A DNA stretch of 64,000 nucleotides from Callipepla californica brunnescens (Eukaryota; Chordata; Aves; Galliformes; Odontophoridae), in assembly GCA_023055505.1 (NCBI GenBank), contig JALIRH010000007.1, positions 28,315,720 to 28,379,719 of the forward strand, given 5' to 3'. Shown here in pieces: positions 49,701 to 61,600 of this stretch. Below the pieces are notes generated by a model. It worked only from the letters and a program-made list of their open reading frames with translations, was not told the DNA's origin and did not search any database. The position numbers were made by a program, and so were the translations under genes. Each line of letters opens with the position of its first letter. Position 1 is the stretch's first letter.

Positions 49701-51834
49701 GATTTTTTTATCTCTGTCAGCCTGAGAAGTGGTGGTGGGGTGACAAGGGAACCTGTGGCAGTGTATCCCAAGCTGGGTGGAGTTTACTGTCTGGAACTCA
49801 CATTTGCCACTCAAAAATAGGCTGCTTTATTGACAGTGGAGGGAAGGAGGTATCTATAGAAAAGGATTCAATCGGGCTCTACCTACTAGTACAACTGTCT
49901 TGAAGTACCCATCTATCTAATGTTTGCAGGGAGGATAGAAACAGCTAGAAAGCTGAATTTTGGACAAGCAGACTCAGGGGAAATGAATCCTGCCCTGGTG
50001 ATTAAACTATTTTCATGTGAATTTCACCAGTGTTTTGAAATAAAACCATTTGACTTCTGGGGTGTTTATGCACATGGAAACAACAGGATTAAGGTGTTTA
50101 TGGTCTAGTGAAATAATCCACATTGTTTGCTTTGTTTTATCTCATTTTCTTCCATGTTCTTTTTGTTTGTTTGGTTTTGTTTTTGTTTTGCAAGTAAGTG
50201 GCTGCCACTTTCCAAGTGATTTCAGCAGTGGTGAGGAAGTATATTGGTACTGCAACCACATTCATATTCACACAGTGGCTTCGGAGTAGGATGTGACTAA
50301 ACCAAGCAGACACTTCTCCCAGACTTGTTTCTGCAGCAGCCCATGTAGGGACTGGGTTTTGGTTCTCAAATATGAGACCAAATACTGCTGCTTTACTGTC
50401 ATGTCTGTCAGCAATGTCCCAGCAGGATGGGAGTAGCTCTAGACCTGACTGTTTCATGCTGTTGGCTGAGTCAATGTGTTTTCCTTTGGTGTTCTGGTTG
50501 GTTTGTTTGTTTGCTTGTTTGTTTTATACTTCCATAGCATTTATGGTCCATAATAGCCCTTGATCTTGGCTTTCTTTATGGCAAATATATTCAAAATCGT
50601 AGCAGTGTCAGAAACAAAGTGGTTCACTTGTAGGCTGTGGGATGGCCATGAGAAACAATCTGTTCCTCCTTCCCAGAAGTGTTTTTTATTTTCTCCTTTC
50701 CTTTTTACCATGTCCTTTATTATGTTCTGGGAAATCTTCCTGTTCTTCCTGGGGAAGGATTTATCTGCAGAGTTCCTCCATTTGTTTCTGAGACAGAGAT
50801 TAGACAGGTTGCTCCTTCCTCAGGCTCCTGGAGGAATTTGCTGGCTAAACAGTAAAGGACAACCACCTAAGCCAGAAGTCCTCATCATCATATCAGCAGT
50901 AGTAAAAGCACTACTTTTTCTTAGTTTCTCCTTTCCAAAAGGGCTTCACAACTCGTGACGGATGAGCTGACTTGAAGGAAGAATCAATGCATGCCAGGTG
51001 GGATTTGGGCATGTGAGGGAGCTCTACAGATAACAATAGCAGCAGCAAACTACCAAGTGCTGGTGTATTTTGGAAAATGACAGAGAAACTGTGACTTCAG
51101 GATGAGAAAACAGGGATGGGGAGTGGCACCACAAAATGCAGTTTCTCATGCTGCAGGTTAATTGTTGCACAAGCTTCTCTCTAGTTTGAATTTGCCTTGG
51201 AGGCATTATTCTGAACTCTGCCCCTTAGAAATGGAGCAAAAGAGCTGTTCAAAAAGGGAAGTGGCTGAACCAGTACATTTCTGAGAGTTGCATGCTGGAG
51301 AGAAAAGAGAAGGCCACATCCACACCAGCTACTGCTGTGGGATGGAGATGGTGTTGGAGTAGAGCAACTCAGGTGGCAAGAAGGCTGAACACTAACAAAC
51401 TGAATCTGCTAGAGATGATTGAGGGCACTCCCATTTCAAGGCCTCCATGCTGATAGGACAATAGAATTTAGAATCTGCCTTCTGGACTGCATCCTCTCCA
51501 TCTACAATGGCAGTACTTTTACTGGGGGTAAAATATTCAGCGTCTGATGGCCTGAGGTTCATACACACCTTTCAGCTTCAGATCTTGAGACCAACTCCCC
51601 AAGTCCCATTACTGTCTACAGCCATCATCAGAAACTCCTTACAACCCAACCAAAACACGTTACAGCCTCAGCATATTTCCCTGGCAGTTGCAAACACTGG
51701 CTTTCCATTTCCAGCAGCTGTTTTTCAAGGATACTCATCCATTTCTAGCATACGGAGAGGATGCATTATTCCTGCATCTCAGTAAAGTTGCTTTCAGGTT
51801 GAAGAACTGCTAAGTGTCAGGTGATTTTTTGACC

Positions 51835-51855
51835 AAAAAAAAAAAAAAAAAAAAA
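51835..51855. repeat. poly-A run (21)
   Basis: Uninterrupted A homopolymer followed by GATGAGC. The preceding 200 bp do not resemble a processed gene that I recognise. Confidence 0.9.
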
Positions 51856-52795
51856 GATGAGCAAGAAGTCTAATGTGATAGAGAACATATCAGCCTGCAA
51901 CAGATATTCAGCATAGGCAAGCCTTGGGTCAAAGATAGTACTTCTATCTAATCAAGTACTAGTGATAACAGAAGTTGAAATTTTCACATATGGAAATCTC
52001 CAGAAATATTAAATGGGGAGCCTGAGCAAATCCATAGGAAATTCTACAGATTTATGAATATTATTAACCATGAACTTAAATTACACTGACATTTAAAATG
52101 AACAGAGATGGCACTTTAATTGCACTGCAGCCACACTTTTATTGCATACATTTAAATACATTAGAAAGCAGTTAGAGCTGTACTGTACTGTATAGGGCCA
52201 GTTCGGGCAATTAGGCACTAAAAATGTGGAAACAAAGGAGACCTCAGAGCTCCCCTCAGCTAAGGAAGAATGGCTGTGTAGATCTAAGTGTCATAGAACA
52301 GCAAAGAGAGATCTTCTGGCTTTTTGAAATTCTCCAATGTTTAGCAAGGGTCCTGAGTCCTAAAGCCTTCTTGGATAAAGCTGCTTGTGGGCTTTCAACA
52401 GATGAGCTCCTCTGCAACACTCTCTCCAAAATAGATAGTGTTTATGAGCACAACTTTGCATAACCCTGCAAAATCATGCACACTGGCGTAGGAAGAGTCT
52501 CATACCAAACTCTAAAGAGTCTGAGGCAGCCTTCCTTGGAGCTCGTGGGCTGGGTGGCACTTCTGATCCATCGAGGCTACTCCTCAGACTGACACTGCCT
52601 ATCCACTCTTCTGTGATGGAAGCCAGCACCAGTGGAAGCATCCTGCTGCACTTTCATTTTTTGTGGAGAGTGCTGCTATTGGGGTCTGCTGCACTGCTTC
52701 CCTGCAATCTTCCTTCCTGTTTGTGAAAAGTCATTAGCAAGGAATTAAGAAGAGTTCTGCTTTCACAAGCCCTCAGAAGACTTGTTTTTTTAATG

Positions 52796-52812
52796 TTTTT
52801 TTTTTTTTTTTT
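52796..52812. repeat. poly-T run (17)
   Basis: Uninterrupted T homopolymer. Confidence 0.9.
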
Positions 52813-53116
52813 GACTGCTCCATCAGCAGAACTAATAAAGCCAGTGTTAAACCTTCAGCAATATCAGAATATCATCCTGAATAATCTTGGTTCTGAAAAC
52901 TTCATTCAGTTCTTTTTATTTCTAGGCAAGTCACGGAGTGGTCTCTGTTCAGCTGTGCAGTACTAATGACTGCAGAGCAGTTCTCACCCACAGCTCTGCA
53001 GCTGGGAAGTTCTACTAGTCCCTAATGACTGGTATTTGTGGTACAAGTGTAGGCTGGTCTACGAAAACCTCTTGATTCAAAATTTTCAGAAATGGAGAAC
53101 AGTGATTTGAACATTT

Positions 53117-53570
53117 CATAGAATCATAGAATCCTTAGAGTTAGAAGGGACCTTTAAAGGCCATCTAGTCCAACTTCTAGATCATGTTGCTGAGAGCCTT
53201 ATCCAACCTCGCCTTGAAAGTCTCCAAGGATGGAGTACCCACCACACCTCTGGGCAACCTGTTCCAGTGCCTCACCACCCTCACTGTAAAGGACTTTTTC
53301 CTTATATCCAACTAATTCTACCCTCTCATAGCTTGAAGATATTTCCCCTTGTTCTGTCACCACAGGCCCTGCTAAAGAGTCTGTTCTCTTCTTTCTTGTA
53401 GCTCTCTTTCAGGTACTGAAAGGCTGCTAACAGGACTCCTTAGAGCCTTCTCTTCTGCAGGCTGAAAAACTCCACCTCACTCAGCCTCTCCTCCTATGAG
53501 GGGTATTCCATCCCTTGGATCACTGATCATTTGAAGTGGATCACTGCACACTTCTCTGGGGACAACCGCC
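53117..53570 (-). mobile_element. CR1 LINE fragment (about 450 bp)
   Basis: CATAGAATCATAGAATCCTTA, then GAAGGGACCTTTAAAGGCC, CACACCTCTGGGCAACCTG, TTCCAGTGCCTCACCACCC, TTTCAGGTACTGAAAGGCTG and CTTCTCTTCTGCAGGCTGAA. These follow the reverse CR1 order from the tail into ORF2. The last 50 bp are diverged. Confidence 0.9.
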
Positions 53571-53897
53571 TTTTGATCCTTGTCTCACACATCCATCTGG
53601 TGCCTTAAATACACAAAGAAGTTAAATACACAAATAAGTTCAGCCCAAATATCTGCACAAATATATTCTCTCTGTTCACTGAGAAAGCAATCATATTTAC
53701 ACTGCAGATGCACTGATATGCATTTGATGTCATACGATATCATTCAGGTAGAAAAGTATGTGAAACCTTCATTTGCTGGACTTCAAGAAGACAGATTGCC
53801 AGTGTAAGTTTAACTTGGGAAATTTATATGTAGGAGAGATTCTGACTCTCTAAAAGGTCCCCTCCTAGGAGGATTTTTCTGCTCCATGATTCACCAC
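53571..53897. other. Spacer between CR1 elements, nothing recognised
   Basis: AT-rich with no signature beyond short chance frames. Confidence 0.5.
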
Positions 53898-54182
53898 TCA
53901 CTTAGACAAAGTTGTCATGCCCGGCTGCTCTATTGCTTCAAGATCCCTTTTCAGTGAGTTAATCAGTTTGTCGCAATTTCCAAAAGACAGTTCCTCATCC
54001 CACAGGTGTGACCTGCATTCTTTGTTTCTAAAGATGTTTGTGATTTGCATTTTGCAATTAAAATTCATGCTTCTCATGTAAATCCAATTTACAAAATGAT
54101 CCAGCTCCCTTTGTACAATTGCCTTGTTATTATTTAGGATGCTACTATTTGTACCACCTGTAAACATCAGCAATCATGACTT
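53898..54182 (-). mobile_element. Ancient CR1-type LINE relic (ORF2 fragment)
   Basis: A 91-codon minus-strand frame reads FTGGTNSSILNNNKAIVQRE, then LDHFVNWIYMRSMNFN, with spaced K and N residues. It follows the layout of the CR1 ORF2 segment FADDTKLGG... DLDRL..W....MKFN downstream of the reverse-transcriptase DD motif. In the relic the DD is no longer intact (TGG in place of ADD). DNA similarity to the young CR1 copies is faint, so this is either an old CR1 subfamily or a related LINE. Confidence 0.5.
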
Positions 54183-54249
54183 TCAATTTTCTTCTTGATT
54201 AAAAAGTTAGATGTTTAAAGAGATGTTATGATGGTACCATAACTCTATT

Positions 54250-55045
54250 CTGCACTTACTTGATGACTTGAGTGATGGACTAGAATATGTATGCTGCTAA
54301 ATTTGTATGTGATATGAACCTGGGAGGAACTGCTAACATATTGATAGGACTGGAAATTCAAAACAGCCCTACCAAATGGAAGGCATGATCTGTTAGTAAA
54401 GAGGGTGGTTTCAACAAAGAAAAATGTAGGGTAGCATACTTGGGTAGCAATAAACATCTGTAGAAATATCTAATGGTGAATGTTTGGTTCTCAGCAAATT
54501 CACAGAAAAGATTGGAGTTTTCAATAGATTACAGCTTCTGTATGAGTCAACACTGTCTACGTGAAGAGGTAAATTTAACAAAGGGGAATACAGAGTTGTT
54601 TAGCTTGCAGCTTAAAAGAAAAATTCCTCTTGCTCTGCTCAGGGCTGGCCTGGCTTCTGCTGCAGCTCTATGTTCAGTTTCAGATGCTGCACTTCAAATA
54701 AAATGTGAATCAGCTGGAGGGAGAGCAGAGGAGAACAATGTTCACAGATCTCGCAAGCCTGGACTCCACAGAAAGATGAGACTAACTAGGTCAGCAGAGT
54801 CTAAAGAATGAAGGACTAATAACAGTCTTCAGACATGAAAAAGGTTTCCCTAAGGAGAAAGAGAACAACCTCTTGTCATGTCCGTAGGACAAAAAGTACA
54901 GAGCTTAAATTGTAGCTACTGGAGGTTTTTAAAAATCAGGTTAAAAAAATATTTGTTGGGGTTGATAAAAGTGTCACTGATCTCTCCTTAGGATGAGGGT
55001 GATTTGGATGACCTCTCATGTTCCTTACAGTTCTCTTTTTCTACA
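54250..55045 (+). mobile_element. Ancient CR1-type LINE relic (about 800 bp)
   Basis: Plus-strand order matches CR1 ORF2: a DLSDGLEY-like start at about 54261, a decayed FADDTKLGG equivalent near 54300-54330, an AGGGAGAGCAGAGGAGAACA stretch near 54717, and a CATGAAAAAGGTTTCCC segment near 54834. GGAGAAAGAGAACAACCTC follows at 54856. The tail has GGATGAGGGTGATTTGGATG and ACCTCTCATGTTCCTTACAG. Frames are heavily broken. Divergence far exceeds that of the other CR1 copies here, so it is an old insertion. Confidence 0.6.
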
Positions 55046-57776
55046 GCACAACTATTGACATATATTCCTATTGTTGATTTATTTTGCTGTATTTACAGCT
55101 TTATTGAGTTTTGGGATCGCAGACAAGCTTTGCTGAATGCCTTTAAAAACTGCCATCGGATTCTGGTGGAAAGATAAATGCAGTGGGGGACTATTTATTC
55201 CTTGAAGAAAAATTGGCAACTAAAGGATTCACAAAAAAATCAGGAAAACAAAGGAGAGAGGGGAAGAACAAACGTTTACAGACAGAGAAGCTGATCAATT
55301 GCTGGAAACAAAGACAGTGCCAGATACAGTCATGCTGATCAATAAGAGATGGAATGTGGGAATGTTTATAACAGTAAGGCTATGTGAATGGGGATTGCTA
55401 AATGGGAATAATAAGAAGAAAAAGGAGGTGGAGCAATAAACAAAATGCTGAGAGACAGACCTGGCAAAGCAAAAATGGAGATGATGACAAGAAACTAACC
55501 TCTCAGACACACTGGTTGACAGGCTATCAAGCTACAGGTGTCACTGTTAGGAAGATCAACCAGGACTTTGCAGCTGGCAGCACTGGGAACCAGCTGGGTC
55601 CAATTGGGAGGGTACAGGAACTGCAGAGCTCAGCAGACCCAGAGGGGTGTACAGAGGAATGGGCAGCAGGAGGAACAAAAGGGAAACAGGCCAGGAAGGG
55701 TATAAAAGGAAGTGGGTAAAGGGTGTAAAAGTAAAGCGTGTGAGATTAGTAAGCTTGTCTGGCTTAGCCCTGCACCTGACCACTGCGGCCTTATTTTTTT
55801 TCCATCCATTTTTTTCTTTTCTCTCTCCTTGTATATCTGTGCTCTCTTCCATGAGTGCCCAGGTACCACGCTGAAGCAGATGGAAGAAACCACCTTTTCT
55901 CTTCGCCTCACTCCTTCACATGGTATTATTGTACACCTGCTATACCTTCTGTAAAACCAACACATTTGTATCACAGCAAACTCCCTTGATTTCATGGGAC
56001 AGTAGCCAAGATCACTTCTGCTTGTCACCTATGCGTCTGCCTCCTTCTCACAGTAGTCAGCATACCTGACTTGTTCCTATTACCTTGCTCTGGGGCTTAT
56101 GAAACCCTGAGTTCAAATTTCTATAATTGGAGGCAGCAAGGGGACAGGGAAATGAGAAAAGCAGGGTACCCCAGCTAGACAAAACATCCATGCAAGCTCA
56201 GATCTGAGATGGCTCCTTGTTTTTGACTCAGGAAGCACAAAACTGTGTTGTTCTGGCTCCGTGGACAAGGTTCTGATGCCCACCAAATGTGACCTGGTAT
56301 CTCTGCTCCCATAGCACAGCTTGCCCACACTGAAGGTGGCCCCTGTGCCAGCTTTGTGTGAACAGACAGACATTGCTGGTCCTCAAGTGCACCAACCAGA
56401 AGCATCCAATGTGATAAGAACATTCTGGGGCCCCTGGATCAGTTTCTTACTTATTTGCTCCCCTGTAGTGTTTGTCAGCTCCCCAGGAGTGAGTTGTTTC
56501 AGGTGTGCCTGTTAAATTGGCAGTGACTGACATTTATTGCTGGCACTTGGGGATTTCCTGTCATTTGAGAGCTACTGGGACCTGTCTAAAAATCATATTT
56601 TTCACACGCACCTTCCCATCCAACTCTCCTTTTGCTGGTATTGTCTAATATGATCAAAGCACTTACCCCTCACGCACTCGCTCTTCACTTTGTCGCTTGT
56701 GGGGTCTGATGAATCACCCTCGTTATTATTCTGTGCCTGCAGGTCACCCAGCCACAACACAGTGCCAGAACAATGGTGACAACTAAATTATAACAATTTC
56801 TCAGCTTCCTTTACAGCACAGATACAATATTTATGGCACTATTAATGCACAGCGCTGTCAGGATTTTTAAAAGGAGAGTAACTCACCTGTCCCTGTCACA
56901 CAAGCATGTCCTCTGTGTTTCAGAAGTGTCAGGAGAATTCTTATCAATTTTTCTCTCTTAATAGTCTTCTGCCATGAAACCTGAGTCAAAAATGGCAGAT
57001 TCCAGTATGGGAAAGCTTGATGGATCTCTCTGTGAAGACAGTCAGGATAAAACTTTCAGGTGTGCTGCTTAAGAAAGTAAATCAGCCTTCAGGTCACAGC
57101 AGTGCATGAGCATTTTTTTTCCCCTTTATCTCCTGATTTTAAGCAGAATTTAAGCTCCTAAATATCTTCCTGGATTTGTCCCACAACAATACAGGACACC
57201 TGGTATTTGACAAAACCAATGCCAAACTCACTCTGCTGAATCAAAGGGACCAAATGATATTGAGAGACTTATGCTGTGCTGGATGTCAGCTATCCCCCCA
57301 GGGCCAGTCATGTAGTTGGCATCAGCACTGCAATTGTGTGCTTTAGTTATATTAGCAAAAATATGTCTGATTGCCCTTGACCATGAATGATCTGGAGCGT
57401 ATTTATGTTGCCAAGGGATGGAAAAACACAGACATCGGCGTAAATGACTATGGCACCTCAACCTTAAGCTCCAAGCACTTTTGCAATATGTCAGACTTTG
57501 CAAACACAGAAAAGCTTTGCATTTATAACCATATATTCAAGCAGCTTTTATGGCCAGTGAAGATAAGCCAGCAAAAAAATACTTTCTTTCACTACCATTG
57601 CTTAAACTGCCTCAGAGAGCAGAACAAATTCTAGCAGAGAATACATCCCATGTGAGACACTAACTGCACCAGAGCCAGGCCCTTCGGAGGCCCTCTGTAG
57701 TTGAATGAGATCTGGTTGATATAACTGATGGAATTTCCACTCACCCTAATGCAAAAACTAAAACAGACCATAGAAT
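55046..57776. other. Intergenic, nothing recognised
   Basis: AT-rich with chance frames up to about 130 codons (minus, 55630-56028) that contain low-complexity pyrimidine-derived residues. No domain or exon signature. Confidence 0.5.
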
Positions 57777-58627
57777 TTAGAGCTTGGAAAAGCTTACTCT
57801 GCAGCAATTAGGAGGAAACCAGACTCGCGTGGGGACATCCATATTGCTGCCGTAGAAGTCAGGTGAGATGCACCTTTGGATCTCCTCATCTCTGGTCTCA
57901 CCTAGCAAATGCTGTTGGTGATTTAATTGGTCCTTTCTTGAACTGGTCTTTTCCTGCATGATGTTTTCTACAACAGAGCAATTTTATGGACAAAGAAGTG
58001 CTCCAGTCAGACCCAACTCTTGCATTGGCAATGGGGCTGTTCTTCCAGGTTAGTTCTTGCAGAATGTTCAACTCTCACCCACATGATTTTGAACAAAAAC
58101 ACTGATTTGGCTTGAAGCTGATGAGGAACCATAGATGTGAACTGTTCTGCAGCAATATGGTGGGGCATCACACTGTAGATAGTTGTGGTGACAAGGGATT
58201 GTACATATAGCCAAAGGCTTTTTCTCACAATGATAAATCTGGGGAAGAAATGCTTGACCATTTCCCACCATCACTGCTTTTCCATGAGTTTTGTTGACCA
58301 GTGACCTGCCTGTGGAATTGTAAGTGATTTTGATACTTCTGGATTGCTCTTCCTTGGCCTTCTCTTGTAATTTCATTTAAGACATCAGGAAAGATCAGGG
58401 AGAAAGCTGCAGAAGGGAAGTGGTTGTAGAACTGGCCTTCCTCCTTATTTGTCACAAGAACTTGTTCTTATTTTTCTGCTTGAAAAGCTGGTTTCTATCA
58501 TGTCTTTGTTCTGTACTGGACTACAACCAACATCTTTTATAGTCACTAAAACAAATCTGGTCTCAGAGAGATGTACCAGTCGTGACGGACATCTCACAGC
58601 ATAACTTTCCGTTTCCCCTAAGCCCAA
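57777..58627 (-). pseudogene. Possible decayed coding sequence of unknown origin, cysteine-rich
   Basis: Four minus-strand open segments lie end to end in shifted frames: 58627-58445 (60 codons), 58455-58225 (76), 58376-58068 (102, true ATG) and 57959-57777 (60). The 102-codon segment has two N-glycosylation sequons (residues 20-22 and 28-30) and six cysteines (50, 58, 62, 69, 75, 76), including a CC pair, and looks like a secreted or membrane ectodomain. The segment before it reads EGQFYNHFPSAAFSLIFPDV, also protein-like in composition. The breaks would be single frameshifts plus stops. I do not recognise the family. It could be a host pseudogene, a remnant of an endogenous element, or a coincidence. 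No poly-A tail or splice sites settle it. Confidence 0.35.
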
Positions 58628-61600
58628 CTCTTAAAAAACCTGCATTTAGGAAAAGGATATTTGCCCAGGATTTCTGTACAGATGGTGATAAGTGTGAGTT
58701 AGCATTTGTAAGCTTATAAGCACATATGGTTTTGTACATATCAATTAAGGCAGTTGGCTAATCACTTTAATATCATTACTGATTCATCTGTATGCCTTCA
58801 AATAGGCATTTACGCTCAGCCTGCTGCTTTCTGTATGTATGGACTGGATTGTGCAGTTCTCTTTGTCACCATTTGTAGTCAATCATGTTTCCTTGGCACC
58901 AAAGGGATTAAAAGGGTACATTTCAGAACTGTGTGGGCAAGTTGTTTGGCCCATGCCTTATGTATAAGGCAGGCACATAAAATATTTGTGCGTGTGTAGT
59001 TTCTTTTTAAAGGCTCTGCTAGTCATGCCATGGGCTGAGTGACGGCAGCATAATGTCTGTGCACATGGGACATACATACAGACTCATGCAACTACTCATC
59101 CAACTGTTTTTGAGCTTGCTATGCACAGGCATGCACCCTGACCCTACCAGTTTCATCTCACAGCCCTGATCAGGCTCACAGTCATACGTCCACCTCCCGG
59201 AGCCCTGACAAATCTGATCTCACCCCAACATGTCTCATGTCCATGCACGTACAATATATCCACCAAACAGGAGCCTAAATACCTATCACAGCCTCCATGG
59301 CTCTTGGTTTACCTCTAAGCTCACAGCTTCTGCTTGCTGGACTGTGGTATTTGCACAGCCTACACCTTGCTTCCTTGTCTATCCACAGCTTTGGGTTTGC
59401 ACCCTTTCGCATGCTATTTCCCCTCCTGTTGCTGTCTGGATTAAGTTTCTCTTGTGTCCAGGCATCACCCCTGAGATCTGCACCCTCCAGAGGCAACCCC
59501 AAGAGCTGGCAAGTAAGGTATGGTTTGGTCACCCCACTGATTGTGGATTTTAGCTGTTTGATCCCCTCAAGGACAATTGCTCTTCACTGTCCCCACATTC
59601 TCTTCAAATATGAATAGGTTCACCAGCAGCCCGGAATGGGTGGACAGTTCACCACTTTCGCTGCTGAGGAAGCTCAACTCAGAAATGGAGCCAAATTTTT
59701 CAAACGTCAGGCAGATCACTATCACTGGCAGCTGTGTGCTTAAATCAATTGAGCATCTACAGCAGTTACCAATCATGCTTTTGGTAAGCACCAGCTCCTT
59801 GAAGGTAGGTACCTTGGTAAGTGCCAAGGCATGCAAGTCCCTCTTTGGACTCTGGAAACGCTGAGGATCCAAAAAATCGTGTAACTGTTGGGAGGCTTTG
59901 GAGGTGCCACAATGAAGTGATGTGGGCCCTCCATGGCACAGGAAAACAGGACCAGGGGGCAGCCTGACCTGCAAGATCACCCACTGACCAAAGAGGTCTG
60001 TTCCAGCTGCTGTGTCCCTGCAGAGATATCAGGGCTTGCTTCCACACTTCATCTAGGCTGGAAAAGGACCAATCCTGTAGCAGATCTTAAAATGAAGCCA
60101 TAGGGAGGGTATTTTCTTGAGTCTTACCTTCAGGCTATGGACTGTTTTCACACTGCACACTCTTAATTCTTTTTTTCTTTCTTTTTTTTTCTTTTTTTTT
60201 TGCTTTTCAAGACTTCTCTTCCACTTAATTTCCAAGTGAATGGTGCCACTCCAGAGCCAGAAACAGAAGTACTTTGGAGAACATTTAATCTTTTTTCGTG
60301 TCTTTATCTCTGTCTTAAAATTGCTCTTAAACCTCAAGTGTATTTATTGTCCTTAAAAAAAAAATGCTTTTCTTCCAAAATTATTTCAAGTTTTGATGCT
60401 GAAAAGCTTTCTCTATCTAGCAAAAAGCATTTCATTTTTGGAAGAAAGAAAACTGTAGAAGACATAAAATTCATGACTGTTTTTCTCCCTGAGCTGTGGT
60501 CAAAAAGAAAATTTTACATCAGCTCTTCACAGGAGTTTATAGACTTCTGCAAAGCACAGTGTGAAAGCTGCTACCAAGAGGCTGTGGGATGGTATTTTTA
60601 GCACCTAACCTAGACCCAGGCCATATAATTTCCATATCAACCCCAAATAACGGCATAATGGAAATTCCATTGTACCTATAGCACATATATATGAAATGGA
60701 TAGGCCTAAAAATGCCCAGGATGGAGCTCTGCCCTGGTAGTGCAATGAATGAACTTCCAGCTCTCCTAACCTCCATCAGTTCCCAGTAAACCACGCAATT
60801 AGCTGGGCCCTTGCTGGCATGGAGGGCCCTGAGCCCCTTAGTGCCACATATTGGCAGTTCCTGCCAACACTGATTGAAACTGGAGGCACAAAATACTTTG
60901 GTGGCTGGATCCAGTGAAAAGCTCTGCCAGGTTTCCATTTGCACATTTATAATCAGAATGAGATCTGCCCTGTGTACAAATTAGACCTAGCAATACATGA
61001 GTGTTTCTCTGTGAGATTTTTCAGAACAATGAAAGGGAGGTGGGCAAAACTGTTCAGCAGAAAATGCCTGTGGTTTTGACAAAAACTTGAAGTACTCCAG
61101 ATCTGAGGCATTACCTACTCATGTTAGATTTGACACACCTCTACAGTGTGACCATCTCTGCTAAGATGGATCACCATGTCTTCGGATGATGACACCTGGG
61201 AGTGTCATCAAGCCTGTGACATCTCATGAAAGGAATGCTCTAGCCAGAGGCTTTGCTGATGCTGTGGTGTGAGAGTATTGGCAAACCAGGTTTTGTACAG
61301 CACTGTAACAGCATTTCAGAATCTAAATACTTTAGTTATACCTGTTCGTGAATTTTGCAACACTAAGTTGAGATCTCTGTGGAAATCAGACTCCAGCAAA
61401 ACATTTAATAGAAATTTAACTCAAATATTTTGGGATTTTTCGTCGGAAAATTGATTTTATTTCAGCCCAGAGCAAATCTCACTGTCTTGGTTAAATGAGT
61501 GAGGGAATGCATTTACCAGTTGCTCACATCTCCCTGGTCCCTCATTCTGCTGTGTGCTGTTGGAGGGCAGAGTTCCTTGCATGATGTCTTCACATTCCTT

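Larger units (their letters stand above)
49701..53116. other. Intergenic, nothing gene-like
   Basis: Contains GTTT-rich patches (about 50158-50195 and 50498-50525), a 21-A run (51835-51855) and a 17-T run (52796-52812). Frames up to about 130 codons (50560-50958) have no domain. Confidence 0.5.

Noticed and set aside
51835..51855. Poly-A run as the tail of a retroposed gene
   Set aside because: The preceding sequence has no recognisable gene or SINE. CR1 does not leave poly-A tails.
54473..54811. 112-codon plus-strand frame as a gene
   Set aside because: It lies within an old CR1-type relic.
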